Source: Imbricaverruca yamaguchii (taxonomy: Eukaryota > Arthropoda > Thecostraca > Neoverrucidae). From it: 64,000 nt of DNA. Below the pieces are notes generated by a model, which was not told the DNA's origin, did not search any database, and saw only the letters and a list, made by a program, of their open reading frames with translations. A program made the translations under genes and the position numbers. Positions 47,056 to 59,519 of this stretch are shown here, in pieces (positions within the stretch are counted from its first letter, which is position 1; the number at the start of each line of letters is the position of its first letter). The stretch covers positions 2,057,501-2,121,500 of the forward strand of contig JAOTOL010001597.1 in NCBI GenBank assembly GCA_034440575.1. Reading direction: 5' to 3'.

Positions 47056-47934
47056 TATACATGTGCATATTACCAACATTTGATGGAAAACTACCAGTAA
47101 GACAAAACAGCTCGATCGTGTCACGTCATCACTGTAACAGCTGTTCTGGGCACTGATGTGGCAGTCGTAGCGCAGCCAATGAGAAGTGATGTACATGCAC
47201 GATTCCACTACCATGTCTCGCTGGTCGGTGCTCGACAAGCATTCACGAATCCTGATTCATATGGTCGCCCACATGCACCGAAAACAAAACTCAGGTCGAG
47301 ATTATCGGTTGATTTAGTGTCCCGATGAAATGTCTGTAAGCTAGCCATTCACACGTTGAGAGCATCAGTCGTTATGCATGCAGAAAGGGCGAAGAAAATT
47401 GTGCGGAACAGAGAAAGATGCAAGCGTAATCATAGCAGCATAGCTAGTTGTGGTAGCAAACTGGTGATGATGGTGTTAATTACGCCACTGATTTCTGGCA
47501 CAATTTTACTGGTTCGCGTACAACGGGACTAAATGTAGCCGAAATGTTGATCATTCGATGCCGTCGGCACACCACGTTTGGGGTCTCTGGCGAGAAGTTT
47601 CGACCGTGACGCAATCTTGCATGGTATCCGGTGTGATTCGGCTGCCGCCAGCAGTGGCACAGTGTTGCACCTTCCCGGCACAGTGGCACAGTGGGAAAGC
47701 ATGGACATATAAAGAGATAGTTCAGACATGCGACCTCATAATATATCACCAACAGGTAGCATGTGGATATCACCGGTGAGATGGGTAAAATAAGCGTGTG
47801 AATATCAAGACGACATCAGATATTACCTCGGTAATTCGCGGTCGGTCCGGACGTAATCAGCCTGTTAGCTAACATGTGCACACCTGACTGGCACACTGAC
47901 TGGGTGTGTGGCCGTGAGCTTACGGCCCCTGCCG

Positions 47935-48680
47935 GCTACAAGGCCTGCTCATCGTCACTGTTGGCTGCCAGGCCTTCTCATCGTCACTGTTGGCTGCCAG
48001 ACCATCTCACTGTCACTGTTGGCTGCCAGGCCTTCTCACCGTCACTGTCGGCTGCCAGGCCTTCTCACCGTCACTGTTGGCCCCCAGGCCGTCACTCACA
48101 GCCAGCTGCCAGGCCTTCTAATCGTCACTGACAGTCGCCAGACCTTCTCACCGTCACTGTCGGCTGCCAGGCCTTCTCACCGTCACTGTTGGCCCCCAGG
48201 CCGTCACTCACAGCCAGCTGCCAGGCCTTTTAACCGTCACTGACAGTCGCCAGACCTTCTCACCGTCACTGTCGGCTGCCAGGCCTTCTCACAGTCACTG
48301 TTGGCCTCCAGGCCGTCACTCACAGCCAGCTGCCAGGCCTTCTAACCGTCACTGACAGTCGCCAGACCTTCTCACCGTCACTGTCGGCTGCTAGGCCGTC
48401 ACTGTCACAGCCAGCTGCCAGGCCTTCCCACCGTCACTGTCGGCTGCCAGGCCATCTCATCGTCACTGTTGGCTGTCAGGCCTTCTCACCGTCACTGTCG
48501 GCTGCCAGGCCGTCACAGTCACAGCCAGCTGCCAGGCCTTCCCACTTGTCAGTCGTCAGGTATTACATCACTGCCAGTAGCCAGGCCTTCCTATAGTCAC
48601 TGTCAGTAGCCAGGCCTTGCCATCGCCACTACCAACTACTAGGTACTCTCACAGTCACTGCCTGCTACCAGGCCTGTCCG
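47935..48680. repeat. 29-bp-type minisatellite with 112-bp higher-order period
   Basis: Units built on GCCAGGCCTTCTCACCGTCA alternate with CCCCCAGGCCGTCACTCACA and CTGACAGTCGCCAGACC variants. The alternation repeats every 112 bp (48081, 48193, 48305). The array ends a few bases before the stop codon of the Rho-like gene, on its 3' side. Confidence 0.9.
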
Positions 48681-48689
48681 GCGGGACAC

Positions 48690-51600
48690 TCAGACTACTC
48701 TACACCACCTGCCGAGGCGCTCTCTGACAGAGCGCCTCCGCCCCCTCCCCGCCGACGTCTGGAGGACGGTGTTCACGGCCGAGTCGAACACCTGCTGCAC
48801 GCCGATGTACGACTTGGCCGAACACTCGAGAAAGTCGGCCGCCTTCAGCTTCTTCTTCAGGTGACGCCCGTGCGCACTGTCGACCATGCCGGCGGCGTGG
48901 GTAAGCGCCGAGTCTTCCCGCAAGTCCGTCTTGGTGGCTGCGGGGAAGGAGCGTGGTCATATGGCGCCGGTGCTGACATCTAGCGAGACAAACGTTCTCT
49001 ATTGACTGTGCTGCCACCTGCCGCCGGGTGGAGAGTTGCGCTCCGAGGTGCGGTATGGTGCACGTGGGTTTGGTTCAGCTGAAAAGGACCCTCCTGAGTT
49101 CTCCAAAATATAGCGTATATTTGCTCCCTAAATGCGAATGTCAGACTCGCTTACAGAAATCGCGTGCAAGTGAAGTAAATTATTTGAAGCTGCGCTGACG
49201 AATCCTTACCTCCGAACATCTTCTCCGGTGTCTCCCTTGCACAGCATGGCCCACACTGTATCGCTGAGACCTGAGCAAAACTTCGCACTACTGCAGCATG
49301 TGTAACTTACCCCTTCTATCCTGGCATGGCTGCTCCAGGAGGTGATAAGTCCCTAACTACCTCACAGAAACCTGGTGAGAGTTTCAGAGTTCCCACATCC
49401 AACTGTGACTTTCTCCAGCTGATATCCGCAAGAAGCGAATCAACCTGCCAAGCTTCGGAAACGTTAACTAATAGTAGTGGAACGGCATGCTCAATCGCGA
49501 TACACATCAGCAATGGCAGCCATGATTCGTTCAAAAACATTATTGTTCTGGTCTGAAAAGTGTAATCTACGGGGGTTGGTTGCCAGATAGGCCATCGCAA
49601 AGAATGACATTTCATTCTTTTAGATGTGGTGTATCACGCGAATGATAACGTTGTGTGCTGCCACCTATCGACGGCTGGGCGCATTAGTAATTCTTGTCAC
49701 TGCAGTTGAATCGCTGGCTGCATGCACGGTATCCGCGCACATCTTTGCTCAGTTGGGTGCGGTCGCTCGGGGGCAAAGGTTGCGGGGGAGGCTTTAGGGC
49801 GCATTGACCATGCTGATCATATAGCGTAAAGGTTGCGGTAGGAGGTGCGATGCGCCCGGTGACTTGGATGGAGCTTCTCCTGGTTTAATTCAGTTCCATT
49901 TACATTATTGTTGTATGTGCCCGGCTAAAAATAAGATGCTGCAGGAGGAAAAATTCAGTGAGCTATTGATAAGTTGGTGGATGAACTAGGATCCCCAAAG
50001 TTCCGTCGATTCCCTCCTCACCACTGACTGTGATTCTGATAAAGGGTTTGCTTATGTGCGTGCAGTGAGTCCACGAAGCTTCACGTTTTGCTGAGCTTTC
50101 ACAAAGAACCACCTACGTGCGTGCCATGCTCTCTTCACAGCAACATTAATCCGCGACATACTTGTAGGGACCACCACTCGACGGCTTGATTCGTGAGGCA
50201 GAATGCCGACAAAAAGATAAGGAAAGATAAATGTACGTATTCATTTGTATCTGCTTATTTATGTCACGAATGACGTTTTGGAGTCCACGTGTGATGCTTG
50301 GGCGGAACTTAAATTTGCTTGGAGGTTGAGCACCACCTAAATTGTAGAAGTTCAGCGTTCAGTTTGGGATTGTGAATGGTAGCAAAGGAGCACGATCTGT
50401 GATCATCTGGAGATCACTACTGCGCCCCGCCGCATGCAGCTGCAGGAACTTGGGAGATATCTACTGGTTACCCACGCATAAAGCACAAATCTACCAAGCA
50501 ATATTCTAATGGGAAGTTTGAGTGAAATGTATTTGTATCTTTATGGACATTCCAAACACAAACAGCGACATCACACGCCCAGGAGGGACAGTGAAACTTA
50601 CCGACCAGCAGGCTGGGCGCTGCGGTAGTGTCGCAGCTCTGGCCACCACTTACCGACCAACATGATGGGTGTTGAGGTAGTGTCGCAGCTCTGGCCACCA
50701 CTTACCGACCAGCAGGCTGGGTGTTGAGGTAGTGTCGCAGCTCTGGTCACTACTTACCGACCAGCAGGATTGGCGCTGCGGGGCAGTAGTGGCGCAGCTC
50801 TGGCCACCACTTGACCGTGATGTTGTCAAAGGAGCTCGGATTGTCGACGGCGTAGCAGAGCAGAAATATGTCCGTCTGAAGAATGAACGTATCGGTGCAC
50901 GGCTCGCAGGCTGATGTGCCACATAAACCACGTCCGTCTGAGTTTGATTAGTGTCTCGTCACGTTTTGCGCGAGCTGCATCATGCTACTGCAGCCATCGC
51001 TTTTGAGCACACCATGGCACACACACCTAACTGATCAATTATTAATTGTACCTCAGGGTCGACGCCAGCTCCACTTTCACGCTAATCAGGAATTTGCCAG
51101 CCACATTCCCACGGGCACTCGTCCCAGAGTACCCTACCCATACCCCCACCCCACCCCCACCGCCTGCCCTGCACGTCAATCAGCGTCTCATAGCTCGAAC
51201 CGACCTGCGTCAGCTGCTCGTGTGCCCCGGGGCTACATGACCAGCTGCGGTGTGATGACATCACAGAGCGACATGTGACGGGCACTGGTGGAGAGTGCAT
51301 TGACCTCACCGACGGGTAGATCAGCCGCCTCAGTCGGCAGTACTCCTCTTGCCCGGCGGTGTCCCACAAACTCAGCTGCACCGGCTCGCCGTCCACCACC
51401 AGCTCCAGCGACGAGTTCTCAAATCTGCCAGCGGGGACGGCCAGGGTCTCAGACCAGTCAGCAGGGCCGGTCAGGGTTCTGAGACCAGTCAGAAGGGTCG
51501 GTCAGGGTTCTCAAACCAGTCAGAAGGGCTGGCTAGGATTATCAGACCAGTCAGAAGGGCCAGCTATGATTATCAGACCAGTCAGCAGGGCCGGCTATGA

Positions 51601-53100
51601 TTATCAGACCAGTCAGAAGGGCCGGCTATGATTATCAGGCCAGTCAGCTGGGTCGGCCAGGATTATCAGTCCAGTTAGCAGGGTCTGCCAGGATTATCAG
51701 ACCAGCCAGCAGGGTCGGCCAGCATTCTCGTAATTTGGGGGCACACCGACTGCAAGGGTCATATAGCCGGCAGGATTCTCAGACCAGTCAGCAGGGTCGG
51801 TAGGCAATACTCCAGCCGGTCCGCGGGGTCAACAACTGGTTTTCAAATCACCCAGCATGGACAGCCGAAGTTCTCAAACCTACGAACACGTAAGAGGGTC
51901 AGCCAGGAGTCTTCAAATGTGCTAGCAATTCTGAGTTCCGGAACCTTTTGCAAGCACAACTGAACAGCTTTTGAACTTCCGCAACACGCTATTACAGAAA
52001 CATATCAAATATATCATTCAAAATGTCAGGCAAATATGCAGTTTGGTGGACCTCGGACCTAGACGGCTACAAACCGGAAATAGAACGACTGGGTGTGTAA
52101 ATGTTCCGGTTTGCGGGCGGCTTTATGACGTCATATCATCACGGTTGTGATAAGCGTGAGGAGGGGCGAGCTGATATACTGAGGCATACGCTAGTGAGTG
52201 ACGGTGAGCAAGAGGCGCGCCTGCCCACCGAAGCCTAGTTCGCTGTGTGCAAAGCTGGCGCATTGTTGCCAGCAAAAGTAGAGCAGGCCTGTATTCACGT
52301 CACCGGAAGCATTACTTGGCGCATGTGCATGCACTTAATTAGTGCATGTACTGAATTAGGTGGCAAGATGTCGGAAAGCGTAAGTGGGGAGGAAGTGTCT
52401 CCCAAGTGTTCGGACGACCTTGAAGATTGCATTATGTACCGGTAATTGCATTCTGTTACTTTTGATTGCATTAGGTCTTCTTTAGATAACTTTTGGTGGA
52501 CAGGGACCCTGGAAAATGGCGTCGATTTTTCTCAGGGTGCCGAGACATGGCCTGCGCCGCTAAAAAACCGCCAAGCGATCTTTACCTGGCGGGGAGGAGG
52601 CAATTTCCCACACGGTCGCAGGCGCCTGCCGCCGGATATTAGCCGCAGTCGTCTGGCTGGGGTAGTCGACGTGTGTGTACCCCTCGGGTGTGTACAGAGA
52701 CCACTCACGTGGGGGTGTGGTGTGGGGTCGTGTGGTTAGCTCTCGGGGTTTTTAAAGGGCTCACACGGTGGGGATGTACCCCTCGAAGGTGTACAGAGAC
52801 CACTCACACGGTGGGGATGTACCCCTCGAAAGTGAACAGAGACCACTCACGCGGTGGGGATGTACCCCTCGAAGGTGAACAGAGACCACTCACACGGTGG
52901 GGATGTACCCCTCGAAGGTGCACAGAGACCACTCACACGGTGGGGATGTACTCCTCAGAGTGGCACCGCTTGTTGACGTAGGCGTACAGCAGGCACGTCT
53001 TGCCGACGGTGCCGTCGCCGACCACGGTCAGCTTGACTCTGGTCCGCTCGTCGGCGCCGTTGGGCTCGGCCGGTGGCGCCGCGTCGCCCCTGCTGAGCAT
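48690..53100 (-). CDS. Rho-family small GTPase, four coding exons
   Basis: Coding exons on the minus strand: 53100-52937, 51424-51310, 50875-50758 and 48937-48690. Introns are GT-AG, phases match, and the protein has 214 residues. P-loop GDGTVGKT (28-35), switch I EEYIPTVFEN with Thr54, switch [11 protein letters not shown] with Gln80, TKTD (134-137) and ECSAK (170-174) are all present. YIPTVFEN and [21 protein letters not shown] mark the Rho/Rac/Cdc42 family rather than Ras or Rab. The C terminus has a basic stretch and a CaaX box, CRVV, so prenylation and membrane attachment are expected. Rho GTPases switch actin regulators on and off. The subfamily is unclear; [21 protein letters not shown] in the insert region is divergent. 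The frame is also open upstream of 53100 through a 25-bp repeat, so the start is the least certain point. Minisatellites adjoin the exon ends. Confidence 0.9.
49711..50322. repeat. Dispersed repeat R, copy 2, in Rho-like gene intron 3
   Basis: Near-identical to 1-616. Here both boundaries are visible: it starts at TCGCTGGCTG after CTGCAGTTGAA and ends at GCTTGG before AGGTTGAGC. Confidence 0.85.
50602..50757 (-). repeat. Three 52-bp repeats of the exon 3 end and splice donor
   Basis: Minus-strand units read CAGAGCTGCGACACTACC, then CTGGTCG, then GTAAGT. This copies the last part of exon 3 and its donor. Donor motifs (ACTTAC on the plus strand) occur at 50752, 50700, 50648 and 50596, exactly 52 bp apart. 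The first is used in the exon model. Using a later donor would read into an in-frame TAG. Confidence 0.85.
51425..51830. repeat. 31-bp minisatellite next to exon 2 acceptor of the Rho-like gene
   Basis: Units contain AGACCAGTCAG(A/C)AGGGCCGG and TATGATTATC, with period 31 bp (51545, 51576, 51607). The first units, nearest the exon, keep GGTTCTCAAACC, which resembles the exon start (plus strand GTTCTCAAATC). The array may have grown from the acceptor region. Confidence 0.8.
52245..52445 (+). other. Short plus-strand frame within Rho-like intron 1, not called
   Basis: A 66-codon frame ends in [20 protein letters not shown] and a possible GTAATT donor. It could be a first exon of something else. 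No downstream exon or domain could be linked. Confidence 0.2.
52695..52936 (-). repeat. 43-bp repeats of the exon 1 end and splice donor
   Basis: Minus-strand units read GGGTACATCCCCACCGT followed by GTGAGTGGTCTCTGT. These copy the last bases of exon 1 (encoding YIPT) and its donor. Donor motifs occur at 52931, 52888, 52845 and 52802 on the plus strand (ACTCAC), 43 bp apart. GTGAGC and GTGAGT follow at about 52759 and 52703. Confidence 0.85.
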
Positions 53101-53320
53101 CCGAACACTGAACATCGCTGGGCGCCCGAACACCGAACATCGCTGGGCGCCCGAACACCGAACATCGCTGGGCGCCCGAACACCGAACATTGCTGGGCGC
53201 CCGAACACCGAACATCGCTGGGCGCCCGAACACCGAACATCGCTGGGCGCCCGAACACCGAACATCGCTGGGCGCCCGAACACCGAACATCGCTGGGCGC
53301 CCGAACACCGAACATCACCT
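53101..53320. repeat. 25-bp minisatellite abutting the Rho-like start codon
   Basis: About nine units of GAACATCGCTGGGCGCCC plus GAACACC. The 25-bp period rotates the frame, so all minus-strand frames stay open upstream of the ATG. Confidence 0.92.
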
Positions 53321-53335
53321 CATAGCTGGGCAGCG

Positions 53336-53495
53336 TGAACGCTGAACACTGACACCTGATGAACATCCGAACACTGAACACTGACCCCTGATGAACATCC
53401 GAACACTGAACACTGACCCCTGATGAACATCCGAACACCGAACATAGACTTTGAACACTGAACACTGAACATTGAACACTGAACACTGAACATTT
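53336..53495. repeat. GAACACTGAACACTGA-type tandem repeats
   Basis: Units of about 34 bp (GAACACTGACCCCTGATGAA, CATCCGAACACT) shade into a 14-bp GAACACTGAACATT array. They share the GAACAC core with the adjoining 25-bp repeat. Confidence 0.85.
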
Positions 53496-54004
53496 GATAC
53501 TGATCGCACACCTGTGTAATAATTATTAAAAATAATATCTGACAATATCCAAAACCATCATTTTGTCACCTGAGAAGCTTAATAGCCTCAAAAGTAAATG
53601 TTTGGAGCGGTGAGATAATACGTCAGCGTAGCTTCTGTTCTTGCAAGACAGGGAGTTCTCTGCTATGGGAGAGGAATGGCCAATACCGAAAGAGCACAGT
53701 CCAGATATCTCCATTTTCATGCTTTGTAGGCATGATAGCTAATAAACGCGGAACAGAGGTGAGGCATGACAACCAGAGAGGGACGTTGCCAAGCTGACAT
53801 GGGTGGCTATGTTATGGTTTTCTACTTCGTTTGGTCTCCTGCGTGTCGATGAGTTCAATGCTTAAGGACCAAAATCATTAGATAAGATCTAAATATGGAA
53901 AATGTGTGCGTTCGAGGCGAAGGTATATTCCCTGTGCACTATCACACGATGCAAATTGTCTATAACGAAACGTATCCCAGCTTCTCTCACTCTCGCTTTC
54001 TCCC

Positions 54005-54150
54005 CTCCCTCTCTCTCTCTCTCTCTCTCTTCTGTTTCTGTCTCTGTCTCTGTCTCTGTCTCTGTCTCTATCTCTATCTCTGTCTCTGTCTCTGTCTCTG
54101 TCTCTGTCTCTGCCTCTCTCTGTCTCTGTCTCTGTCTCCGCCTCTTGTTC
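54005..54150. repeat. (CT)n and (TCTCTG)n microsatellite
   Basis: CT run at 54008-54030, then TCTCTG hexamers to about 54140. Confidence 0.93.
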
Positions 54151-54159
54151 TCTTTGAAT

Positions 54160-57100
54160 CTGATTCTCTGTGATTCTGATTCTCTCGGATTCCAATTCTC
54201 TCTGATTCTGATTCACTAAGTATTCTCCAGTAAGTTGAATTGCTAATTCACAATAAATTGCAAGTCTTAAATGGACTCCAGTTAGCTCGGTCCGAAGCAA
54301 TAATCATGGGCACATTTAATTTGTGCATCCATTGTTTTCCTCATGAATTGCTTGAAGGGCCTACGAACGACTCGAGGAAGAACGTTGATCCCGGACAAAT
54401 ATGAACAAACAAACAAAACTGTGTCGTCAGTGTCGAATTTTGGGAATTTTCTGCTGTGACGACTACTGATGAGTGTTAATTTTAGTATGGTACGTATTTA
54501 TGGCTACTTATTGTCACATCACGTGTTCTGGTGGAAAAGCATGAAGCTGACAGAAAATACCACCTAATATGGATTTAAAAAAAGAATACTATCTAACAAT
54601 CTGGATTTTCACCTCCCTTTTATCTAGTGATGTCACACGGTAACTCATAACATAATTTATACACATATATCAATAGATCAAAGCATAACAATCATAACAT
54701 ATTAAACAATTTTCAATAGGTGACATTACTTCACGCCATCTAAAAAGCCCGTGTTTCGCCTTTACAGGAAAAATATTGCTTGAGTCCTGGTTGACCACAG
54801 CTCACCGTCTATGTCATGCACGGAATGCGCAAAAGTTCATTCCGTAGTTGCACCGTTTCCTTCGTTCAGACTTTTTCGTCAGATGATAAATTCCCATATA
54901 AATGTAAAATAAGATTATCTTGCAAGAGCTTCGGCAAAGTACCTTCATACAAGTAGGCAATGGTGTGGTTATTTTATTCCATTACCAGTCCACAGAACGT
55001 TCAAGCAGGCTGAGGTTGGTACAAGCTGATAAGGTGATGCGGGCTGTATCAATTTGCCCCGCAGGCTTTATGGTGCAGGCTGCAACATGTCATGCAACAT
55101 TGCGAGAGCAGTGTAGTGACAACCGATAAAAGCGTTTCACCGTTGTAAAGCTAAGAGAACATGGTGATGATAAAAGACACCAAAACAGTTAGCAAGTGGA
55201 CACACAATTATATATTAAGTGGGAAAAACAGACATGTAAATCTCACTTTCGCCCCCAAAATGTGCCACATCGTCACCTTTCCGCAGCTGCGGGTCGAAAG
55301 AACTTTAGCTTATTCTTGCCGCAAGAAGAGGATGCCAATAGTAGTATGTGTGGTAGCCATGACAACAGGTTTCATAATTTTGGTTAAAATGCTGCTGTAT
55401 CAACCACCCCGTGTATCATATATCCCTTCTCCCCTACATTATATCGTTTGATATCGGATGGCTATTCTTCCATTCGCTATTCGTACTTTAGTGAAACCAC
55501 CATTATTTATAGTAAGGCAGTAACGCACGCAAAGCTAACAATGTAACTGCTCACGAAACAATGTATCTGCTCAAATCTGTAATTACTTCTAATTAGCCCG
55601 CAAACGGCCTGTTAATTAAAAAAGTAAAAACCTTTTGTGACCCGGAGAGAAAGCAAAGTTGCCTTGCAAATTCGCCTAGCGGCCCGACCGCGGTCGGATT
55701 GTGCTCCACTAATGGTGGTGCCGGGACAAATGCGGCGCACGTCGGGTGGCTCTTCCTGTTGCACCATCGGCAGCCATCCGCCACACAGTTGGCCGGAACT
55801 GGCGGCCATTGTCCCCGCGCCGCTGTACCTCGCACGCCTCCAGTTGGCAGCCGCCGGCCGCCGACCTCAAACAGAGCTGCCCGCCTCCTGACCGGGCTGA
55901 GGTGCTCGTGAGCCAGCCACTTCTTTGGTGAGGGGCGCAAAGTGCGCGAGTATTATAACGTCGTGCATGATGGAGAATCTTGATAGTTGTGGTCGCCAGA
56001 CATTATGATATGTTTATGGACGAGTCCAGTATGAAAATTCACAATGGGCTTTTGCTGATCTCGAAAAAAAACAATGAAAATGGAGATCGAGATGCTCTGG
56101 CAGAATTTAACAAAGTTCATTTGCTACTTGCCCTTCTCCAGGTACAACTTTATTTGCGGGTGCCTGACGATGCATATGTTTTAATCATTGGCTAAATAAT
56201 GCGCTTCAGACCGTTATGGTACACCGACAACATGTTCCGTTGTACATACCAAGCGCTTTCTTCCGGAATCCGATAAGTTATTTTCGTTTTATGCCAAGTT
56301 CGGCACCTTGCGAGCGATTGTCCTTACGTGTAAATGTAGAAGTTTCTCATGCTTGGTGGCAATCGTTGCCTGTGAAAGACCATTTCGCGGACTTAGAAAT
56401 GCCTTCTGCCATCCTGTTATTCTTGAAGAATCAGTCTGTGGAGTATTCAATGCCCTTCAGGGCATGGCGGAGAAAATTGGGAAGATTTAAGTCTTGCTAA
56501 CGCATTACTTCACATAGTGTTTTGCTAAATTGGCTGGTTTCTTTTTTATAATCATTTCCTCTTCCACCGGATAACTCCGCAGGCCAAATCTATAAGAGCT
56601 TTAAGATTGTATGGAAGACGTTAGATATTTCCATGTTAGATATCACCTATATTTATACGAACAACTATAAATGTATTGAACTGGCCGAAGAAATTTAAGC
56701 CGTGAGCGCAAGGGGATGATCAGACAAACAATGCGCACGCCACACGTTCCTGGGTCAAGAGGGGTGGGGTGCATAGTCCAGATGCTTCCCCTGGATCCGC
56801 CATTGATATTCCTGTGGGAACAAGATGGCGAGTAGGATCCTTTCCTCGTAAACCTCATCGTAGAACGTCCCAATGCTTTTTCAACTGATTCAAAACATCC
56901 AAAAAGAACGACCCATCTCTAGTCGGGGTGCAGCCGGCTGGAGTGGGCGTGGAAGGTGGGGTCTGGGGGAGGGGAACGGCAGCGGCAGCCTATGCATGCG
57001 GCCAGTGACGTCACATATCGACATGCATGCGGCCGCGGCCTATGCATGCAGCTGCGCAGCCTGTGCACGCAGCCCACGCATGCGGCCGCGGCTTGTCCAG

Positions 57101-57200
57101 TGTTCACCATTCGCCGGTGGTGCCGCGGCGGCGCCGGGCCCGGAATGCGTCACAACTGGAGATCCGAGCCGGCCGGCTCCAGTTGCATTGTCGGCTGACA
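54160..57200. other. No gene recognised
   Basis: AT-rich to about 55580, a GC-rich block at 55660-55920 with a 115-codon minus-strand frame lacking any domain, then mixed sequence. 56995-57085 has CATGCATGCGGCCGCGG repeats. I can support no gene here. Confidence 0.5.
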
Positions 57201-57224
57201 CCGCTGGCGGCCCGGTATGCAGAG

Positions 57225-58060
57225 CTGTGTGGCATGGCGCTGCCCGGGCGGCCCTACACGGCTGCCCGGTGTACCCAGGTGGGTGGCATGACACTTCCCA
57301 GGCGGTCCTACATGGCGGCCCGGTGTACCGAGGTGTGCGGCATGACACTTCCCAGGCGATCCTACACGGCTGCCCGTGTGTGTCGGTACATGGGGCCTGG
57401 TGTACCAGGTGTGTGGCATGACACTACCCAGGCGATCCTACATGGCGGCCTACATGGCTGCCAGGTGTACCAGGTGTGTGACATGACACTACCCAGGCGA
57501 TCCTACATGGCGGCCATACATGGCTGCCAGGTGTACCAGGTGGTGGCATGACACTACCCAGGCGATCCTACATGGCGTCGGTGTACCAGGTGTGTGACAT
57601 GACACTACCCAGGCGATCCTACATGGCGGCCTTACATGGCTGTCAGGTGTACCAGGTGTGTGACATGACACTACCCAGGCGATCCTACATGGCGGCCATA
57701 CATGGCTGCCAGGTGTACCCAGGTGGGTGGCATGACACTACCCAGGCGATCCTACATGGCGGCCATACATGGCTGCCAGGTGTACCAGGTGTGTGACATG
57801 ACACTACCCAGGCGATCCTACATGGCGGCCATACATGGCTGCCAGGTGTACCAGGTGTGTGACATGACACTACCCAGGCGATCCTACATGGCGATCCTAC
57901 ATGGCGTCCTGGTGTACCGAGGTGTGCGACATGACACTACCCAGGCGATCCTACATGGCGGCCATACATGGCTGCCAGGTGTACCAGGTGTGCGACATGA
58001 CACTACCCAGGCGATCCTACATGGCGGCCTTACATGGCTGCCCGGTGTACCGGATTCCAA
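57225..58060. repeat. 64-bp minisatellite, about 13 units
   Basis: Units combine CATGACACTACCCAGGCGAT, CCTACATGGCGGCC and ATGGCTGCCAGGTGTACCAG. Some units are shortened. The 64-bp period rotates reading frames, so the open frames here are not genes. Confidence 0.93.
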
Positions 58061-58205
58061 TAGACTAGTGGCCATAGCGGACCACCCGGTCGAGGGGTGA
58101 TCACTGTATGGGCTCCAGTGGACCAGTGACAACAGCAGACCGCCCGCAGTGGTGGCTGCAGCGGCTGTCTGTCGTCTGCCGCCTGCCGGCTGGCGCAGGT
58201 GACCT

Positions 58206-58405
58206 GATGGGGTTCCCACCCATCCGGCGGTTCCTACCAATCCGGCGGCTCGGGAGGATGTCAGACGGCGGCTCCCACCCATCCGGCGGCTCCCACCAAT
58301 CCGGCGGCTCGGGAGGATGTCAGACGGCGGCTCCCACCCATCCGGCGGCTCGGGAGGATGTCAGACGGCGGCTCCCACCCATCCGGCGGCTCGGGGGAGG
58401 ATGCC
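58206..58405. repeat. 41-bp tandem repeat (GGCGGCTCCCACCCATCC)
   Basis: About four to five units containing GGCGGCTCCCACCCATCCGG and CTCGGGAGGATGTCAGAC. Unrelated in sequence to the 41-bp array at 2070. Confidence 0.88.
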
Positions 58406-58861
58406 GGACGGCGCCGGCCTCAGCGGAAGTGTTTACATGCGCCGACAAGCAGCGGCCGGCCGCAGGAAGCGCGCTCGTGCACGATTAATCGCGCCGGCAG
58501 CCGGCGCGGGCTGCGGCCCGAGGCTCGCGCCGGTGACTTGGCGTCCTCGCCAGCCGGGTCGGCGCTACCGGGCACTGGTCGGCCCTCGCGAAGGGAAACA
58601 TTTGCGCGCTCGGCCGACAACCCTATCCGTGTGCCCGCCAAACCGTGACAAAACGCTGCGAGAACACGTCGCGTCGGCGAGGCGCTACAGTCCCAGCGAG
58701 CCGCGCACGGTCAGACCAGCGGTGGCGCAGAGGCGACGGTGACTGGAATGTGTGGCATCGTTCTACGAGTCAGCGGATGTCGACCAGTATAGACAGTTAG
58801 CTAAAAGTAGGTATTATGACGAACAACGGTGTCGACCACCAAAGGCATGCTTCCTACACTT

Positions 58862-58955
58862 GCATGTTTGAATAGTATCGTACATGTTTGAATAGTAGTG
58901 TACATGTTTGAATAGTAGTGTACATGTTTGAATAGTAGTGTACATGTTTGAATGC
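58862..58955. repeat. 20-bp tandem repeat
   Basis: About 4.5 units of ACATGTTTGAATAGTAGTGT. Confidence 0.93.
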
Positions 58956-59519
58956 ACATACATAATGCACGTACATAATCATACTTATGTGCATCACACG
59001 CGTTGCGCACATACAAATTAAAGGCAGGTTCACATCGCATCGCCGATGTCAAACAATGTTCGGAACGTTTTTTTTTACTTCAGGGCGTCCATGTGCCAAT
59101 TAAATTTGAACCCAAAAGGTAGCTTTGTCTGATTATATCGCTTGGCAGTCTGTCGGTTTAATGTGCTCACGAAAGAAGCATCTGCATTGCTTAATTTGCA
59201 AGAGAAGCATCAGGGCGGAGCACGAGAAGAGCAATGCTTACGTGGGGGTGGGGAGAAGGGGAGCACGGGAACGTCGGCTATGCTAGCGGAACACATCCTC
59301 TCCTACTGCAGCCCGCCACCGTCAGTAGCGCACGTAAACTGATCCGGTGAGCCAATGCTTACCCGAGCGTGGTGGTGGTTGTGGTGGTGGGGCCAATGTT
59401 CGGCCGGTGGTGTCGGGTATCCATTCCGAGAAGTGAGAGCTCCCCAGCCGGTGCCGTCCTGAGTTATGTGAGGGCCGGCCCTCCCTGGTCTCGACACTAC
59501 TCGTCCCTGACAAACTCGG

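Noticed and set aside
52933..53283. N-terminal extension of the Rho-like protein through the 25-bp repeat
   Set aside because: All minus-strand frames are open there because the unit has no stop. The ATG at 53100 gives a normal Rho length, though an upstream start cannot be excluded.
55593..55940. 115-codon minus-strand frame with Cys and His residues
   Set aside because: No ordered zinc-finger pattern, no signal and no neighbours to support it.
56873..58100. Frames of 130-180 codons in the 64-bp minisatellite
   Set aside because: Repeat-driven, with frame rotation at each unit.
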